Shown here piece after piece: positions 7,303-14,764 of a DNA stretch of 41,216 nucleotides. A model generated the notes under the pieces. The model did not search any database, was not told the origin of the DNA, and saw only the letters and a list, made by a program, of their open reading frames with translations. The stretch is from Synechococcus sp. AG-679-A04 (GTDB lineage: Bacteria > Cyanobacteriota > Cyanobacteriia > PCC-6307 > Cyanobiaceae), in contig QCUI01000011.1 in NCBI GenBank assembly GCA_003210775.1, positions 1-41,216 of the forward strand, given 5' to 3'. How positions within the stretch are numbered: position 1 is the first letter of the stretch; every line of letters begins with the position of its first letter. Made by a program: the position numbers and the translations under genes.

Positions 7303-7728
7303 CTAGTCCAAAGCTAATCAGCCAGATCTATTGTGTCGCAACTGATCACAGCCAAACGGACACTAATAGTAGAGAAGAAAGCAATTCTCCAAAGCACGGA
7401 TGGAATCGTGCCTAAAGAAATTAGCCGCTGTGAATGCCTTAAAGGAGTAACTCGCGGTTAGCAAGTAGGAAGCCAAGGAACTGAGACCAACCAGCAGCTC
7501 AGCTAGATCCAAGAAGCCTACCCTTTGCGTGACGTGATGGAACAACGGCACAGCAGACCACTCCAAGATGATGTGAAATCAGGATGTAAAAGAGGCCTTA
7601 GTACCAGCGGAGCTGGCGCGGAACATGCCTTCCTGACATCCAGATGATTCCTATACCTAACCATTTATCAGGACAAGCTACCGGTAAGTGGTGGAACTAT
7701 TTCCGTACGGAAAAAACAAACAAACTGT
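7303..7728. other. No gene seen; possible decayed sequence after the polymerase
   Basis: All forward frames are broken by stops over these 426 bases. A 67-codon minus-strand open frame (7363-7566) has no recognisable features and is not supported. Short forward stretches look protein-like, for example GKWWNYFRTEKTNKLYE just before the next gene. The region may therefore contain decayed coding sequence, but no family can be named. Confidence 0.5.
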
Positions 7729-8583
7729 ATGAAATTAGCAGAATTAATTACACTCAAAAATGACGATGGAAGCATTGATCAACGGTATAACTCTATCACT
7801 GCAACAATCGTCAATCAAATTGGCAAGCAAGCTGCCAATGGTCTTCTCGAATTCTACAACAAATCATTTGAACTAGAGAAACGATATGGAGGTTGCGCTC
7901 TTCAACTCGTCATCACATCTTTCTCTGTTGACCTAGACGGATATCAACAGAAGAGAATAACAAAGGCACTGCGAACAGCTTTGCAAGAACTAGGATTTAA
8001 ACCTTCAAATGTTTCCAAGCTTTTATCTGCTGGACGGTTTTTAGGTACATACGACAAATGGGAAGAAGGGCTCTGTTATTTCGGTAGAAACACCGATCTT
8101 GATGGTCCAACAATACACAACAAACTCGATGAGTATTTCAATGGATTCACCATTGGATTATTAGACGTCATTAGCAGAACCAAGAAGCAAGGGCGCAAGA
8201 AGGCATATAGCCACTACGCGAGGACTGGAAAGCGCATGAGCCAAGCCGAGCTAGAAGAAGTAAGGCGTCAATACCCTCTGAATCCAGACGAAAGAAGAGG
8301 TCATAAAAGCAAATCTCAAGACTCAACTGAGTTGTCTGATTTAACCAAGTACGAAAGCCTTGTGCCTAACCAGGACACCCCAGACGAACTTCAATCCCCT
8401 GATCAAATCATCGGCAACTTCATTAGTCTGTTTGAAACAGAAGGCTTTGATAACTACATTCAAAACCTAGCCGAGCAGCAGCAGCTTAGCCTTATGTATC
8501 AACTGATGGATGCAGCAAACCTCTTAGCTGAATACGTTGCAGGTCAGAAAAACGTTGTTTATGTAACCCCAATCATTAACTGA
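7729..8583 (+). CDS. Hypothetical protein, possibly DNA-binding or mobile-element related
   Basis: This 284-aa soluble protein was not recognised. The first 170 residues look folded, with a helix-turn-helix-like stretch at about 85-105 (LQELGFKPSNVSKLLSAGRF). A basic linker follows (RTKKQGRKKAYSHYARTGKR, residues 148-167), then a polar, low-complexity segment and an acidic helical C-terminus. This build, basic middle plus possible helix-turn-helix, is common in plasmid or phage replication and regulation proteins. That assignment is only a guess. It lies between the polymerase pseudogene and a truncated outer-membrane protein, transcribed rightward, with the ATG at 7729. Confidence 0.55.
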   Translation: MKLAELITLKNDDGSIDQRYNSITATIVNQIGKQAANGLLEFYNKSFELEKRYGGCALQLVITSFSVDLDGYQQKRITKALRTALQELGFKPSNVSKLLSAGRFLGTYDKWEEGLCYFGRNTDLDGPTIHNKLDEYFNGFTIGLLDVISRTKKQGRKKAYSHYARTGKRMSQAELEEVRRQYPLNPDERRGHKSKSQDSTELSDLTKYESLVPNQDTPDELQSPDQIIGNFISLFETEGFDNYIQNLAEQQQLSLMYQLMDAANLLAEYVAGQKNVVYVTPIIN

Positions 8584-8653
8584 ATGATGCCAAGTCCACG
8601 AAATCAAAATAGATACCCGCGCATCAGATTCTGGTGTCATGGCTCAATTGCAA

Positions 8654-9361
8654 TCAGCGCCCGAGTACGCCAGAACCATCAACTTCTTCTTGATCGCGGT
8701 GTTGGTAGTAATAACCAACGGATGCTTTTAGCATTGGAGTAATGAAATAGCCAGCATCTAATCCATAGGTGTTCATCGCACCAGAGTCATAGGAACTGTT
8801 GAGTCTCTGCTCGACATCACCAACAGGGATCAGTCCATAGCCGTTCAAGGTCCAGCTATTCGAAACTGCTTCTGCATTCAGTGCGATCTGCTGGAACCCG
8901 ACAGTCCTCTTGTTGGTGACGTTGACGCCGGTATCGGCATCACCTGATTTCACCGAGCGGCTGTCATAACCAGCATTCAGCCCATACATCCAAGAGCGGT
9001 CACCATTCAGCCAGCGATAACCAACACGGGTTGAAGTGCTGACAGTTCCGCCAGCAACATCTGTGTTGATGATGCTGCTATCGCCTTCACGATCAGCAAA
9101 GTTGGCGTTGATCAGCGCATCAACGAACCAGACGCTGTTGTCCCCAACCGACAGCGGCAAGAACCCTCCAATACCAGCCTGGTTCGGAGTGCCAGCACCC
9201 TGCAGTGCGCCCTGGAAGCCAAGCGTTGGCTTGACCACATCCTTGAGGCTGATGCTCATCACATCACCGAGATCCTCTGCACTGCCGTTCTGTGCCTTTA
9301 AAGGCATTGGGGCAATGGCAACAGCAGAAGCCAGTAATCCAATCGAGAGGCGGCGGAGCAT
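8654..9361 (-). CDS. Outer-membrane beta-barrel (inverse-autotransporter-like) protein, probably C-terminally truncated
   Basis: This 235-aa protein has a signal peptide (MLRRLSIGLLASAVAIAPMP, then LKA). Alternating beta-strand patterns follow, typical of an outer-membrane barrel: LGFQGALQGAG, VGYRWLNGDRSWMYGLNAGY, LNGYGLIPVGDVEQ and YGLDAGYFITPMLKASVGYY. Such barrels are known from marine Synechococcus surface proteins and normally continue with more strands and sometimes a long passenger. Here the frame stops just after DGSGVLGR. Beyond the stop, another frame reads ESDARVSI, which looks like the usual last strand, so a frameshift may have cut off the end. Loss of the last strand would normally prevent barrel assembly. 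Confidence 0.6.
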   Translation of the reverse strand: MLRRLSIGLLASAVAIAPMPLKAQNGSAEDLGDVMSISLKDVVKPTLGFQGALQGAGTPNQAGIGGFLPLSVGDNSVWFVDALINANFADREGDSSIINTDVAGGTVSTSTRVGYRWLNGDRSWMYGLNAGYDSRSVKSGDADTGVNVTNKRTVGFQQIALNAEAVSNSWTLNGYGLIPVGDVEQRLNSSYDSGAMNTYGLDAGYFITPMLKASVGYYYQHRDQEEVDGSGVLGR

Positions 9362-9442
9362 GGATCAGGCGTCAGTCCGCGCATGATGGCGGGCTTTGCC
9401 TGGTTGCGCCTGTCATCGCAATTGTTCTCATCGACTGCCAAT

Positions 9443-9465
9443 AAAAAACCCCGCACTTGGCGGGG
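9443..9465 (-). terminator. Intrinsic terminator of the TPR gene
   Basis: On the minus strand, CCCCGC-caagt-GCGGGG is followed by six T residues. It lies about 50 bases past the stop codon of the TPR gene. Confidence 0.85.
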
Positions 9466-9513
9466 CTAGTGAGTTGTGGTTTGGTTCAAGTCAAGACTTC
9501 GTAGGACTATTTG

Positions 9514-10140
9514 CTAGCACTGCTTCTTCACCCATTCAGCAGGGCGTTTATTGCCAAGATCTACTGCTTTTCTCCAATCTCGACAGGCACCCTGAAGATC
9601 ATTTACTATTTCTCTATCAGTTCCACGATTCAGATAAGCATTGGCATACTGAGGTTTTAACTCTATTGCCTTCGTGTAATCAGCAATTGCTCCTTGGAGG
9701 TCTTTTGATTTACTCTTGGAAAGCCCGCGATTGTAATAGGCCATGGCATCCTGAGGATTAATTTGGATAGATTTCGTGAAATCAGAAATTGATCCTTGAA
9801 AATCTTTTAAACGAGCCTTAGAAACACCACGATGCAAGTATGCCTTGTCAAACTGAGGATTGATCTCAATTGCTTTCGTGTAATCAGCAATTGCTCCTTG
9901 GAAATCTTGTAATTTTCTCTTTGTATCTGCACGGTCGTTGTAGAGTTCAGCAATCTGAGGTTCAATTTCTATCGCCTTCGTGAAAGCATCAAGTGCTCCT
10001 CGATAATTGCCTGAGTTATATCTTTCAACTCCTTGATTAGCATATTGGGCAAATGAAGTGTTCGCATGAGCGACATTCAACGGCAACCCAAGAGCAAGCA
10101 CAGACAGTGCTGCAGCAATGGCAGTAGTCCTGCGTGACAT
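9514..10140 (-). CDS. Secreted TPR-repeat protein
   Basis: This 208-aa protein has a signal peptide (MSRRTTAIAAALSVLALGLP, then LNVAHA). About five 34-residue tetratricopeptide repeats follow, with the standard spacing: YNSGNYRGALDAFTKAIEIEP, LQDFQGAIADYTKAIEINP, LKDFQGSISDFTKSIQINP, SKDLQGAIADYTKAIELKP and a final NDLQGACRDWRKAVDLGNK. TPR domains bind partner proteins, here presumably outside the cytoplasm. The near-identical repeats suggest expansion by duplication. The gene is flanked by its own terminator at 9443 and separated from the HNH gene upstream by another. The partner is unknown. Confidence 0.85.
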   Translation of the reverse strand: MSRRTTAIAAALSVLALGLPLNVAHANTSFAQYANQGVERYNSGNYRGALDAFTKAIEIEPQIAELYNDRADTKRKLQDFQGAIADYTKAIEINPQFDKAYLHRGVSKARLKDFQGSISDFTKSIQINPQDAMAYYNRGLSKSKSKDLQGAIADYTKAIELKPQYANAYLNRGTDREIVNDLQGACRDWRKAVDLGNKRPAEWVKKQC

Positions 10141-10196
10141 TCGTTTAGTGTCCTGCTTCGCTATGAGCTTAGGCGTACCCCAAAGCTCAAGGCAAT

Positions 10197-10223
10197 AAAA
10201 ACCCGCCGTGTCTAATGGCGGGG
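10197..10223 (-). terminator. Intrinsic terminator downstream of the HNH gene
   Basis: On the minus strand a CCCGCC/GGCGGG stem with a 9-nt loop precedes five T residues. It closes the transcription unit of the HNH and J-domain genes and shields the TPR gene. The right copy of the inverted repeat lies just upstream of it, within that transcript. Confidence 0.8.
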
Positions 10224-10239
10224 CGTGATTGGTGTGAGG

Positions 10240-10279
10240 TTGTTTTGTCGGGAGATCGATAGCGACTACTCAACGCCCC
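10240..10279 (-). repeat. Right copy of the 40-bp inverted repeat
   Basis: Reverse complement of 37-76 with one mismatch. It lies between the end of the HNH gene (10327) and the terminator at 10223. The pair brackets 10.2 kb containing the RNA polymerase pseudogene and all the small secreted genes. Confidence 0.85.
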
Positions 10280-10326
10280 TACTTTTCTACAAAGAGTCCT
10301 TCCCTGCTAATAAATTAATTTCAAAT

Positions 10327-11367
10327 TCATCCATATCTAAGCCTATTGCCCTCATAATTTCGCTGTAGCTTGATTAGCTTTTCCGTTAATGAGTAATGCC
10401 GTGATGCCGCTGCATTGTTACTATGATCAATCAGATCAAAACGTGCAGTCTCCAAATACTCAAGAAAATCCTTCGGCTCGCATCGGTGGCTTCTTTTGCT
10501 TTGCCAACAATGAAAATCAGCATGAATACTGCTCTCAACTACAAGAATATTCTCGTGTAGATCAGCCAAATCCGGCCTACTTGATTTATTAAAAAGGTGA
10601 TGGCCATCAAGCGTTAGTTGGCGACCTCTGGCTTTTTTCGATCCTGTAACTTGGCAAGTATCTCTTGTTGCCCTTTTGGCTCGTATGATCGCATTGTTGA
10701 TTCTTAAATCTGCGCTTGAGAGTCTCTTTAGTTCTTTTTTAAAGCAATCCTCAACGACTTCTCCAACCGCCGACATCCAGGCTTTCCTTGCCTTGCTAAT
10801 AGATGAGTTCTCTTTCATATCAATCGCAATTCGTGCCAATCCCTCCTGGCTCCAGCCTTTAAGCCCTGAGTCATCGACCGTAAAGTGTTTTTCTATTTCT
10901 AAGCCCTCCTGGCCATCCAAAGAATCAGAGGAAGCCAGTCTTCGGATGGAGTTATTGATTCCTCTGCCATTCGTTTGAAGTATTTTTATTGATGTTTTAC
11001 GATTCACAAATACAAAGTCTCCAGACACCTTGACTATGCCATTTGTTTCCAGAAGCTCTTGGGTAATGCGCCTGGATACCAGCATTCTCTTCCTTTTCCT
11101 TTTTCTGTGAGTCAACAGCTCAATCACTTGCGAGAGAAGTCCTTCTGTCTCACCTTCCAAATATTTTGCAATTGCTTCTACGCCTTCTTCAGTAAAACGT
11201 CTTTCCTGATATTCACCTGAACTTTGGACGAATTCAAAATGCTCACCTTCCAGGAGTTCCCAAGGGTCATCGTCATATCTATCGAAATAGTCCACAGTGT
11301 CATAAAGCTGACTGATTCTGATGCCAAGAATTTTGGCTGTTTCCTTGTCTGTTAATAAGTCCCTCAT
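10327..11367 (-). CDS. HNH-nuclease-like protein with N-terminal DNA-binding-like region
   Basis: This 346-aa protein starts at the ATG at 11367, which has an ideal AAGGAG seven bases upstream. An in-frame TTG at 11385 would overlap the J-domain gene and is less likely. Residues 1-80 look like a helix-turn-helix region of the kind found in phage regulators (LLTDKETAKILGIR, then ERRFTEEGVEAIAKYLEGE). A very basic stretch follows (THRKRKRKR). The C-terminal part has the pattern of an HNH endonuclease: CQVTG near 238, DGHHLFNKSS at 254-263, an Asn near 273 and SIHADFH ending at 286. DNA cleavage is predicted from the motif, not proven. It is the last gene of a probable three-gene operon. Confidence 0.7.
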   Translation of the reverse strand: MRDLLTDKETAKILGIRISQLYDTVDYFDRYDDDPWELLEGEHFEFVQSSGEYQERRFTEEGVEAIAKYLEGETEGLLSQVIELLTHRKRKRKRMLVSRRITQELLETNGIVKVSGDFVFVNRKTSIKILQTNGRGINNSIRRLASSDSLDGQEGLEIEKHFTVDDSGLKGWSQEGLARIAIDMKENSSISKARKAWMSAVGEVVEDCFKKELKRLSSADLRINNAIIRAKRATRDTCQVTGSKKARGRQLTLDGHHLFNKSSRPDLADLHENILVVESSIHADFHCWQSKRSHRCEPKDFLEYLETARFDLIDHSNNAAASRHYSLTEKLIKLQRNYEGNRLRYG

Positions 11368-11374
11368 TTCTAAA

Positions 11375-11380
11375 CTCCTT
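11375..11380 (-). promoter_or_regulatory. Shine-Dalgarno sequence fixing the HNH gene start
   Basis: AAGGAG lies seven bases before the ATG at 11367 and overlaps the end of the J-domain gene. It indicates that the longer TTG-initiated frame is not the real start. Confidence 0.8.
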
Positions 11381-11381
11381 T

Positions 11382-11942
11382 TCAATTCATAAGAGCCAAA
11401 AGTGAGTCACGCATCTTTTGCAAGCGTTCAAAAACACGTGAGTCACCTCCCATGTCGGGATGATGATTTTTTGCCAATCGGCGGAATGATTCTTTTATGT
11501 CTTCGGGCTTTGCTGTTTCTGCATTTAAATCAAACACATGCCATGGCCTGAAATTCTCAAGAACATCAATGCCATTGATACATGTTACGCCGGTTTGGTT
11601 TCGTTCATCCTCAGGAACAGCGACCCAAATTCTGTACTGTTTCTTCCAATCCTCTGTGCTCTTCAAAGCAACCTTTTGACTTGTAAATGCCATTGCAAAA
11701 GTCTTATTTTTTCTTAGTTCTGTAACTGTCTTGCAATCAAATTTTTCAAGTACAGCTTTTTTCATGGCTGCCATTGAAAGAGCTTTTTGCTTGGGAGTCT
11801 TTGCTGCTTTAAAAGGACCACCATTTATTTTTTCCGCAAAGATCAGAAGATCATCTTTTTGAACATTGCGCCCCTGCGTTAAAAGCTCCTGAATCAGCTC
11901 TTCAACTTGTTGAGCAGTAAGTTTTTTTGTTCTTTTTGCCAT
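11382..11942 (-). CDS. J-domain (DnaJ-like) protein
   Basis: This 186-aa protein has a J domain at its C-terminus. Residues about 134-186 read WHVFDLNAETAKPEDIKESF, then RRLAKNHHPDMGGDSRVFER, and contain the diagnostic HPD (161-163), which stimulates the ATPase of DnaK/Hsp70. The N-terminal 130 residues are basic and helical (MAKRTKKLTAQQVEELIQEL) and resemble no known family. Ordinary DnaJ has the J domain first and Gly-rich and zinc domains after it; none of that is here. The gene lies 14 bases before the HNH-nuclease gene, so the two are almost surely co-transcribed. It may recruit DnaK to the nuclease or to its DNA target. Confidence 0.8.
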   Translation of the reverse strand: MAKRTKKLTAQQVEELIQELLTQGRNVQKDDLLIFAEKINGGPFKAAKTPKQKALSMAAMKKAVLEKFDCKTVTELRKNKTFAMAFTSQKVALKSTEDWKKQYRIWVAVPEDERNQTGVTCINGIDVLENFRPWHVFDLNAETAKPEDIKESFRRLAKNHHPDMGGDSRVFERLQKMRDSLLALMN

Positions 11943-11961
11943 TGTTTTCTTTGATTAGGAT

Positions 11962-12204
11962 TCAGAAAGTAAATGCATCTTTGATCCACATACCTGCTCT
12001 TTTGACGTGGGGAGAGTCATCAATGACATGACTTACATGGTCGTTCTCTTGTGGCTCATGATGATGAGACGATTCCTCGATGTGTTGCACTGGTATCGCT
12101 GGGGTGACCATCGCTTCTGCAGTGACTTCTTCTTCTTTTGATGTTTCTTCTGGAGGGAGTGTTGCGATAATAAAAGCTGCAAATAAAAATTCAAGTAGTT
12201 CCAT
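11962..12204 (-). CDS. Small membrane-anchored His/Glu-rich protein
   Basis: This 80-aa protein has one N-terminal hydrophobic segment (LLEFLFAAFIIATL). A strongly acidic region follows (PPEETSKEEEVTAEA) and then a histidine-rich one (HIEESSHHHEPQENDHVSHV), ending VKRAGMWIKDAFTF. The histidines could bind metal. It lies 19 bases upstream of the J-domain gene in the same direction and is the likely first gene of that operon. No family was recognised. Its low-complexity middle makes function prediction unsafe. Confidence 0.5.
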   Translation of the reverse strand: MELLEFLFAAFIIATLPPEETSKEEEVTAEAMVTPAIPVQHIEESSHHHEPQENDHVSHVIDDSPHVKRAGMWIKDAFTF

Positions 12205-12256
12205 TGAAGAGCTGATCAGTTATCTGTTCATGTTCATATAAATAAGATTTCAACTC

Positions 12257-12274
12257 ATCCCCCTTTTGGGGGAT
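12257..12274. other. Perfect palindromic hairpin upstream of the J-domain/HNH operon
   Basis: ATCCCCC-TTTT-GGGGGAT forms a perfect 7-bp stem with a 4-nt loop. It lies 53 bases upstream of the first gene of the operon and has no T-run. It may be an operator or a 5' leader hairpin. Confidence 0.5.
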
Positions 12275-12362
12275 CATCGGGACTTCCCTATCCCCTGTTT
12301 GGGTCAGTGCAGCTGCTAACAGTGCAGCGATTGATCAGAATCCTTCAAGTGCTGACGTTCAA

Positions 12363-12632
12363 ATGGGTACCCCACACGACGAGATCAACAGGATCGAACG
12401 TGAATTGGATCAAAAGGGGGGCACGTTGAAAAAGCCTCAGCCATCAGGCAAGACAAAGAAGCATCAAAGCCTTGATGCGGTGGTCGCAACATCCGGTCTG
12501 CTTGTGGTTGTGGCTCTTGCCATCGTTTTTGGTGGGCGTCTCAACGTCACTCAACGAGCAGCGTTGACGGGTGGAGTCCTAGGCGGTGCTGCAGGGTTGC
12601 TGGTTGGTTACGGCGTTGGGCGGATTCGCTGA
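12363..12632 (+). CDS. Small membrane protein, two transmembrane segments
   Basis: This 89-aa protein has a charged N-terminus (MGTPHDEINRIERELDQKGG and a Lys/Gln-rich linker). Two hydrophobic segments follow, VVATSGLLVVVALAIVF and the Gly-rich AALTGGVLGGAAGLLVGYGV, ending GRIR. The Gly-rich second helix is of the glycine-zipper kind. Its base composition is closer to the core genome than that of the genes to its left, so it may be native rather than acquired. Function is unknown. Confidence 0.6.
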   Translation: MGTPHDEINRIERELDQKGGTLKKPQPSGKTKKHQSLDAVVATSGLLVVVALAIVFGGRLNVTQRAALTGGVLGGAAGLLVGYGVGRIR

Positions 12633-12674
12633 AGGCACCCTGAACAGCCGCTGTTTTTTCGCCATCGTGTTCAG

Positions 12675-12950
12675 ATGCCGAACAAGGACCGACAACAGGT
12701 TGAACGGCACCCACCAAAGAAGGGTGTCGGCTGGCTGGTGAACACCCAGCAGGGGAAGGTCTGCAGCTTCACGAATGATTCGCCCACTGCACATGCCAAA
12801 TGGGTCATCGTCGAGACCCGACCATTACGCGGCGGTGGTCAGCCAGTCATCAGACGCATGCTTCGCCACAACGCCATTGAAGCTTGGGAAACCATGCAGA
12901 AGTCAGGCGGGTGGAAGCGGTGCCCGCTATGGGTCCTGGTGACTACTTGA
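12675..12950 (+). CDS. DUF1651 family protein
   Basis: This 91-aa protein matches the pattern of DUF1651, a short family largely confined to marine picocyanobacteria. It has a Gly-Trp-Leu start (GVGWLVNTQQGKVCSFTND), a middle VIVETRPLRGGGQPVIRRML and the C-terminal AIEAWETMQKSGGWKRCPLW. Members are soluble and often occur in several copies in flexible regions. No function is established. It follows the small membrane protein by 42 bases in the same direction. The start ATG at 12675 has no clear ribosome binding site. Confidence 0.75.
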   Translation: MPNKDRQQVERHPPKKGVGWLVNTQQGKVCSFTNDSPTAHAKWVIVETRPLRGGGQPVIRRMLRHNAIEAWETMQKSGGWKRCPLWVLVTT

Positions 12951-12957
12951 AACCGAA

Positions 12958-13062
12958 TCACAACGGCTTGCCCCAGTCGATCCAATCCACTGCGCCATAA
13001 CCATCGTTAATCAGTGTCAGTGCTTGGCTCAAGTGGCATTGAGGATGGACGCACCGCGGCAT
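12958..13062 (-). CDS. Possible 34-aa small protein
   Basis: A short frame reads MPRCVHPQCHLSQALTLIND and continues GYGAVDWIDWGKPL. Open frame without an ATG continues upstream (for example ANFYDHHQDIWK), so this may be the tail of a longer decayed gene. The Cys/His pattern CVHPQCH could bind a metal ion. It converges on the DUF1651 gene. The support is only that the residues look protein-like. Confidence 0.3.
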   Translation of the reverse strand: MPRCVHPQCHLSQALTLINDGYGAVDWIDWGKPL

Positions 13063-13158
13063 CTTCCATATGTCTTGGTGATGGTCATAGAAGTTTGCCC
13101 TTCTCGAACCATCCGTTAAGTGGATCGTGGCTAGAAAAGATTTTATTTAGGTCTACTT

Positions 13159-14226
13159 TTGAGCGATAACAAAAACAAGATAACAGAAAGACCACTTTTG
13201 GCCTTTGGAACTCCTGCCTCCTACGGCTTGGCTACATTCATTGGATTATTTGGAGCATTTGTTTTCTTCCCATTGGCCCCTTTGGCAATGGCATTAATTG
13301 ACAAATCGAGCAGCACGAAAGAATTGTCAGGCAAGACAAAGTGGCAAACATGGTCTATTTTTGGTATAGCTGGTTTCATTCCCTTTGTCCTTCTTTCGGG
13401 AGCAATATTGCCTGGAAGTGACCCAGTAGAAGTGGCTACGGAAGAAGTTGTTGAATCTGTTCAGGAAGCCATTAGCCCATCGACTGACGAAGAGAAAGCA
13501 ACAATGAACAAGGAGGTTCAAGCTGTATACGAAACAAGGGTTACTCCAGAGAATTGGCAACAAGTTGCAAGTCAAGTTGTGCTAGTAGCTAATAAGTATT
13601 GTCTATTGGACAAGGTTGATTCAAATCCCAATCCGGATTGCCTGAAGGCTGAAAATACAAAAACCTATCTTGGCAAACCTCACTTCAAATTGCTTTCAGA
13701 AGCAGCACAAAAAACTATTTCAATGAAAGAGCAAGTTGAAAATCTTGAGACACAGCGAACTGAGGAAGAGCGTCAAGCTGCAATCTCTGCTGCCATGCCA
13801 ATACGATACAAAGCGACAATCAACAATTGTGTTCCATTGGGTCAATGCAGAACAATCAATGGATCTGCGTGGATTTCTGATCAGAGGCTTTATCTAAACA
13901 TTGACGAAAGCTGCCCTCTTGCTGGCTACGAAGAACATGACTGGGGTGCGCACATGGGATGCAAGGTAACTATGAAGGGTGATAAGCCAGTGAGATACCA
14001 CGAGTGGGCAAAGGGAGGGGATGAATGGGATAATGAAATCACTGCAGCAATTGGCGAGCCACTAGAAAACCCAAGCGCCTCTGAAACAGAAAACCCCTTT
14101 GTGCGCGAATATCAAGAAAGAGTCAATAATATGATGAAACAATGGAATGAGGAAGAAGAAAAAGCCAAGACAAACTGCAAAGGAAAGACTGGAGAGGAAT
14201 GGGTAAAGTGCGCTGGAAAGCAATAA
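13159..14226 (+). CDS. Membrane-anchored protein with coiled coil and Cys-rich domain, unknown
   Basis: This 355-aa protein has two N-terminal membrane segments (LATFIGLFGAFVFFPLAPLA at about 24-43 and IFGIAGFIPFVLLSGAIL at about 67-84). A long, mostly polar part follows. It contains a helical section with paired cysteines (KYCLLDK, NPDCLKAE), a charged coiled-coil-like stretch (MKEQVENLETQRTEEERQA), a domain with NNCVPLGQCRTING and DESCPLAGY, and a C-terminal helix ending TNCKGKTGEEWVKCAGKQ. The start is a TTG at 13159, because no better codon precedes the first membrane helix. AT-rich codons mark it as part of the accessory region. No family was recognised. Confidence 0.6.
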   Translation: MSDNKNKITERPLLAFGTPASYGLATFIGLFGAFVFFPLAPLAMALIDKSSSTKELSGKTKWQTWSIFGIAGFIPFVLLSGAILPGSDPVEVATEEVVESVQEAISPSTDEEKATMNKEVQAVYETRVTPENWQQVASQVVLVANKYCLLDKVDSNPNPDCLKAENTKTYLGKPHFKLLSEAAQKTISMKEQVENLETQRTEEERQAAISAAMPIRYKATINNCVPLGQCRTINGSAWISDQRLYLNIDESCPLAGYEEHDWGAHMGCKVTMKGDKPVRYHEWAKGGDEWDNEITAAIGEPLENPSASETENPFVREYQERVNNMMKQWNEEEEKAKTNCKGKTGEEWVKCAGKQ

Positions 14227-14240
14227 TCAGAAAGCCGTGC

Positions 14241-14290
14241 GATATTCAATCTATCGATTGAGAATATCGCCGCATTTAGCGGGATTTTTT
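14241..14290 (+). terminator. Terminator after the 355-aa gene
   Basis: A long imperfect hairpin (GATATTCAATC, then CGATTGAGAATATC) is followed by a second stem, CCGC-atttA-GCGG, and a T-run (ATTTTTT). It ends the last AT-rich gene before the core genome begins. Confidence 0.75.
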
Positions 14291-14423
14291 ATTAACCAGG
14301 ATTGACTATTAGCACATTGAGCCAAAACGAAACAGCATCCGAGAGGTCTTTATCGGCATCCCGACGCGATGGCGAAATGGCCTTGCGAATGCTGGGAAAA
14401 CTGCGACCTGCAATCAAGTGTTC

Positions 14424-14714
14424 ATGCCAGAAACCACCAACCCGAAAGTCGAACTGATGATCTCTGCAGGGTTCGCGGATCTGGAACGACTGGAGGGGTC
14501 ATTGGTGGACTGCTTCGGCACCTCCGATCCCGTGATGACCGCCGCGGCCGTGAGGCTGCTGCTGACTCACCTGAACTGGAACAGCAAGCAGCTGCTGGGA
14601 GCGATGGTGCTCGATCGCCTGGATGCCGATCTCTTGTCAACGCGAGCCGATTTCCCCGATTCTTGTCAACGCCTTGTCAACGGGGCGGATCTTGTCAACG
14701 AGGGCAATTACTGA
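14424..14714 (+). CDS. Small hypothetical protein beside ssrA
   Basis: This 96-aa frame starts MPETTNPKVELMISAGFADL (a GTG two codons earlier is an alternative). It contains a helical middle (AAAVRLLLTHLNWNSKQLLG) and ends in a stretch produced by short DNA repeats (CTTGTCAACG). Core-like GC content and plausible residue use support coding, but no family was recognised. Two other long frames cover the same bases and have less protein-like content. It is transcribed toward ssrA, which lies on the other strand. Confidence 0.45.
   Translation: MPETTNPKVELMISAGFADLERLEGSLVDCFGTSDPVMTAAAVRLLLTHLNWNSKQLLGAMVLDRLDADLLSTRADFPDSCQRLVNGADLVNEGNY
14633..14700 (+). repeat. Four copies of CTTGTCAACG
   Basis: The 10-base word starts at 14633, 14662, 14673 and 14691, inside the 3' end of the small hypothetical gene. 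The spacing is irregular, so the encoded peptide is not periodic. It may be a protein-binding cluster or a local slippage product. Confidence 0.7.
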
Positions 14715-14738
14715 GATCGACTGCCCTGGAATGGTGGT

Positions 14739-14756
14739 GGGGGCCTTCCAGCCCCC
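14739..14756 (-). terminator. Probable ssrA 3' hairpin
   Basis: GGGGGC and GCCCCC form a 6-bp stem with a 6-nt loop just past the coding piece of ssrA. It lacks a T-run, so terminator function is tentative. Confidence 0.5.
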
Positions 14757-14764
14757 GCGAGTCA

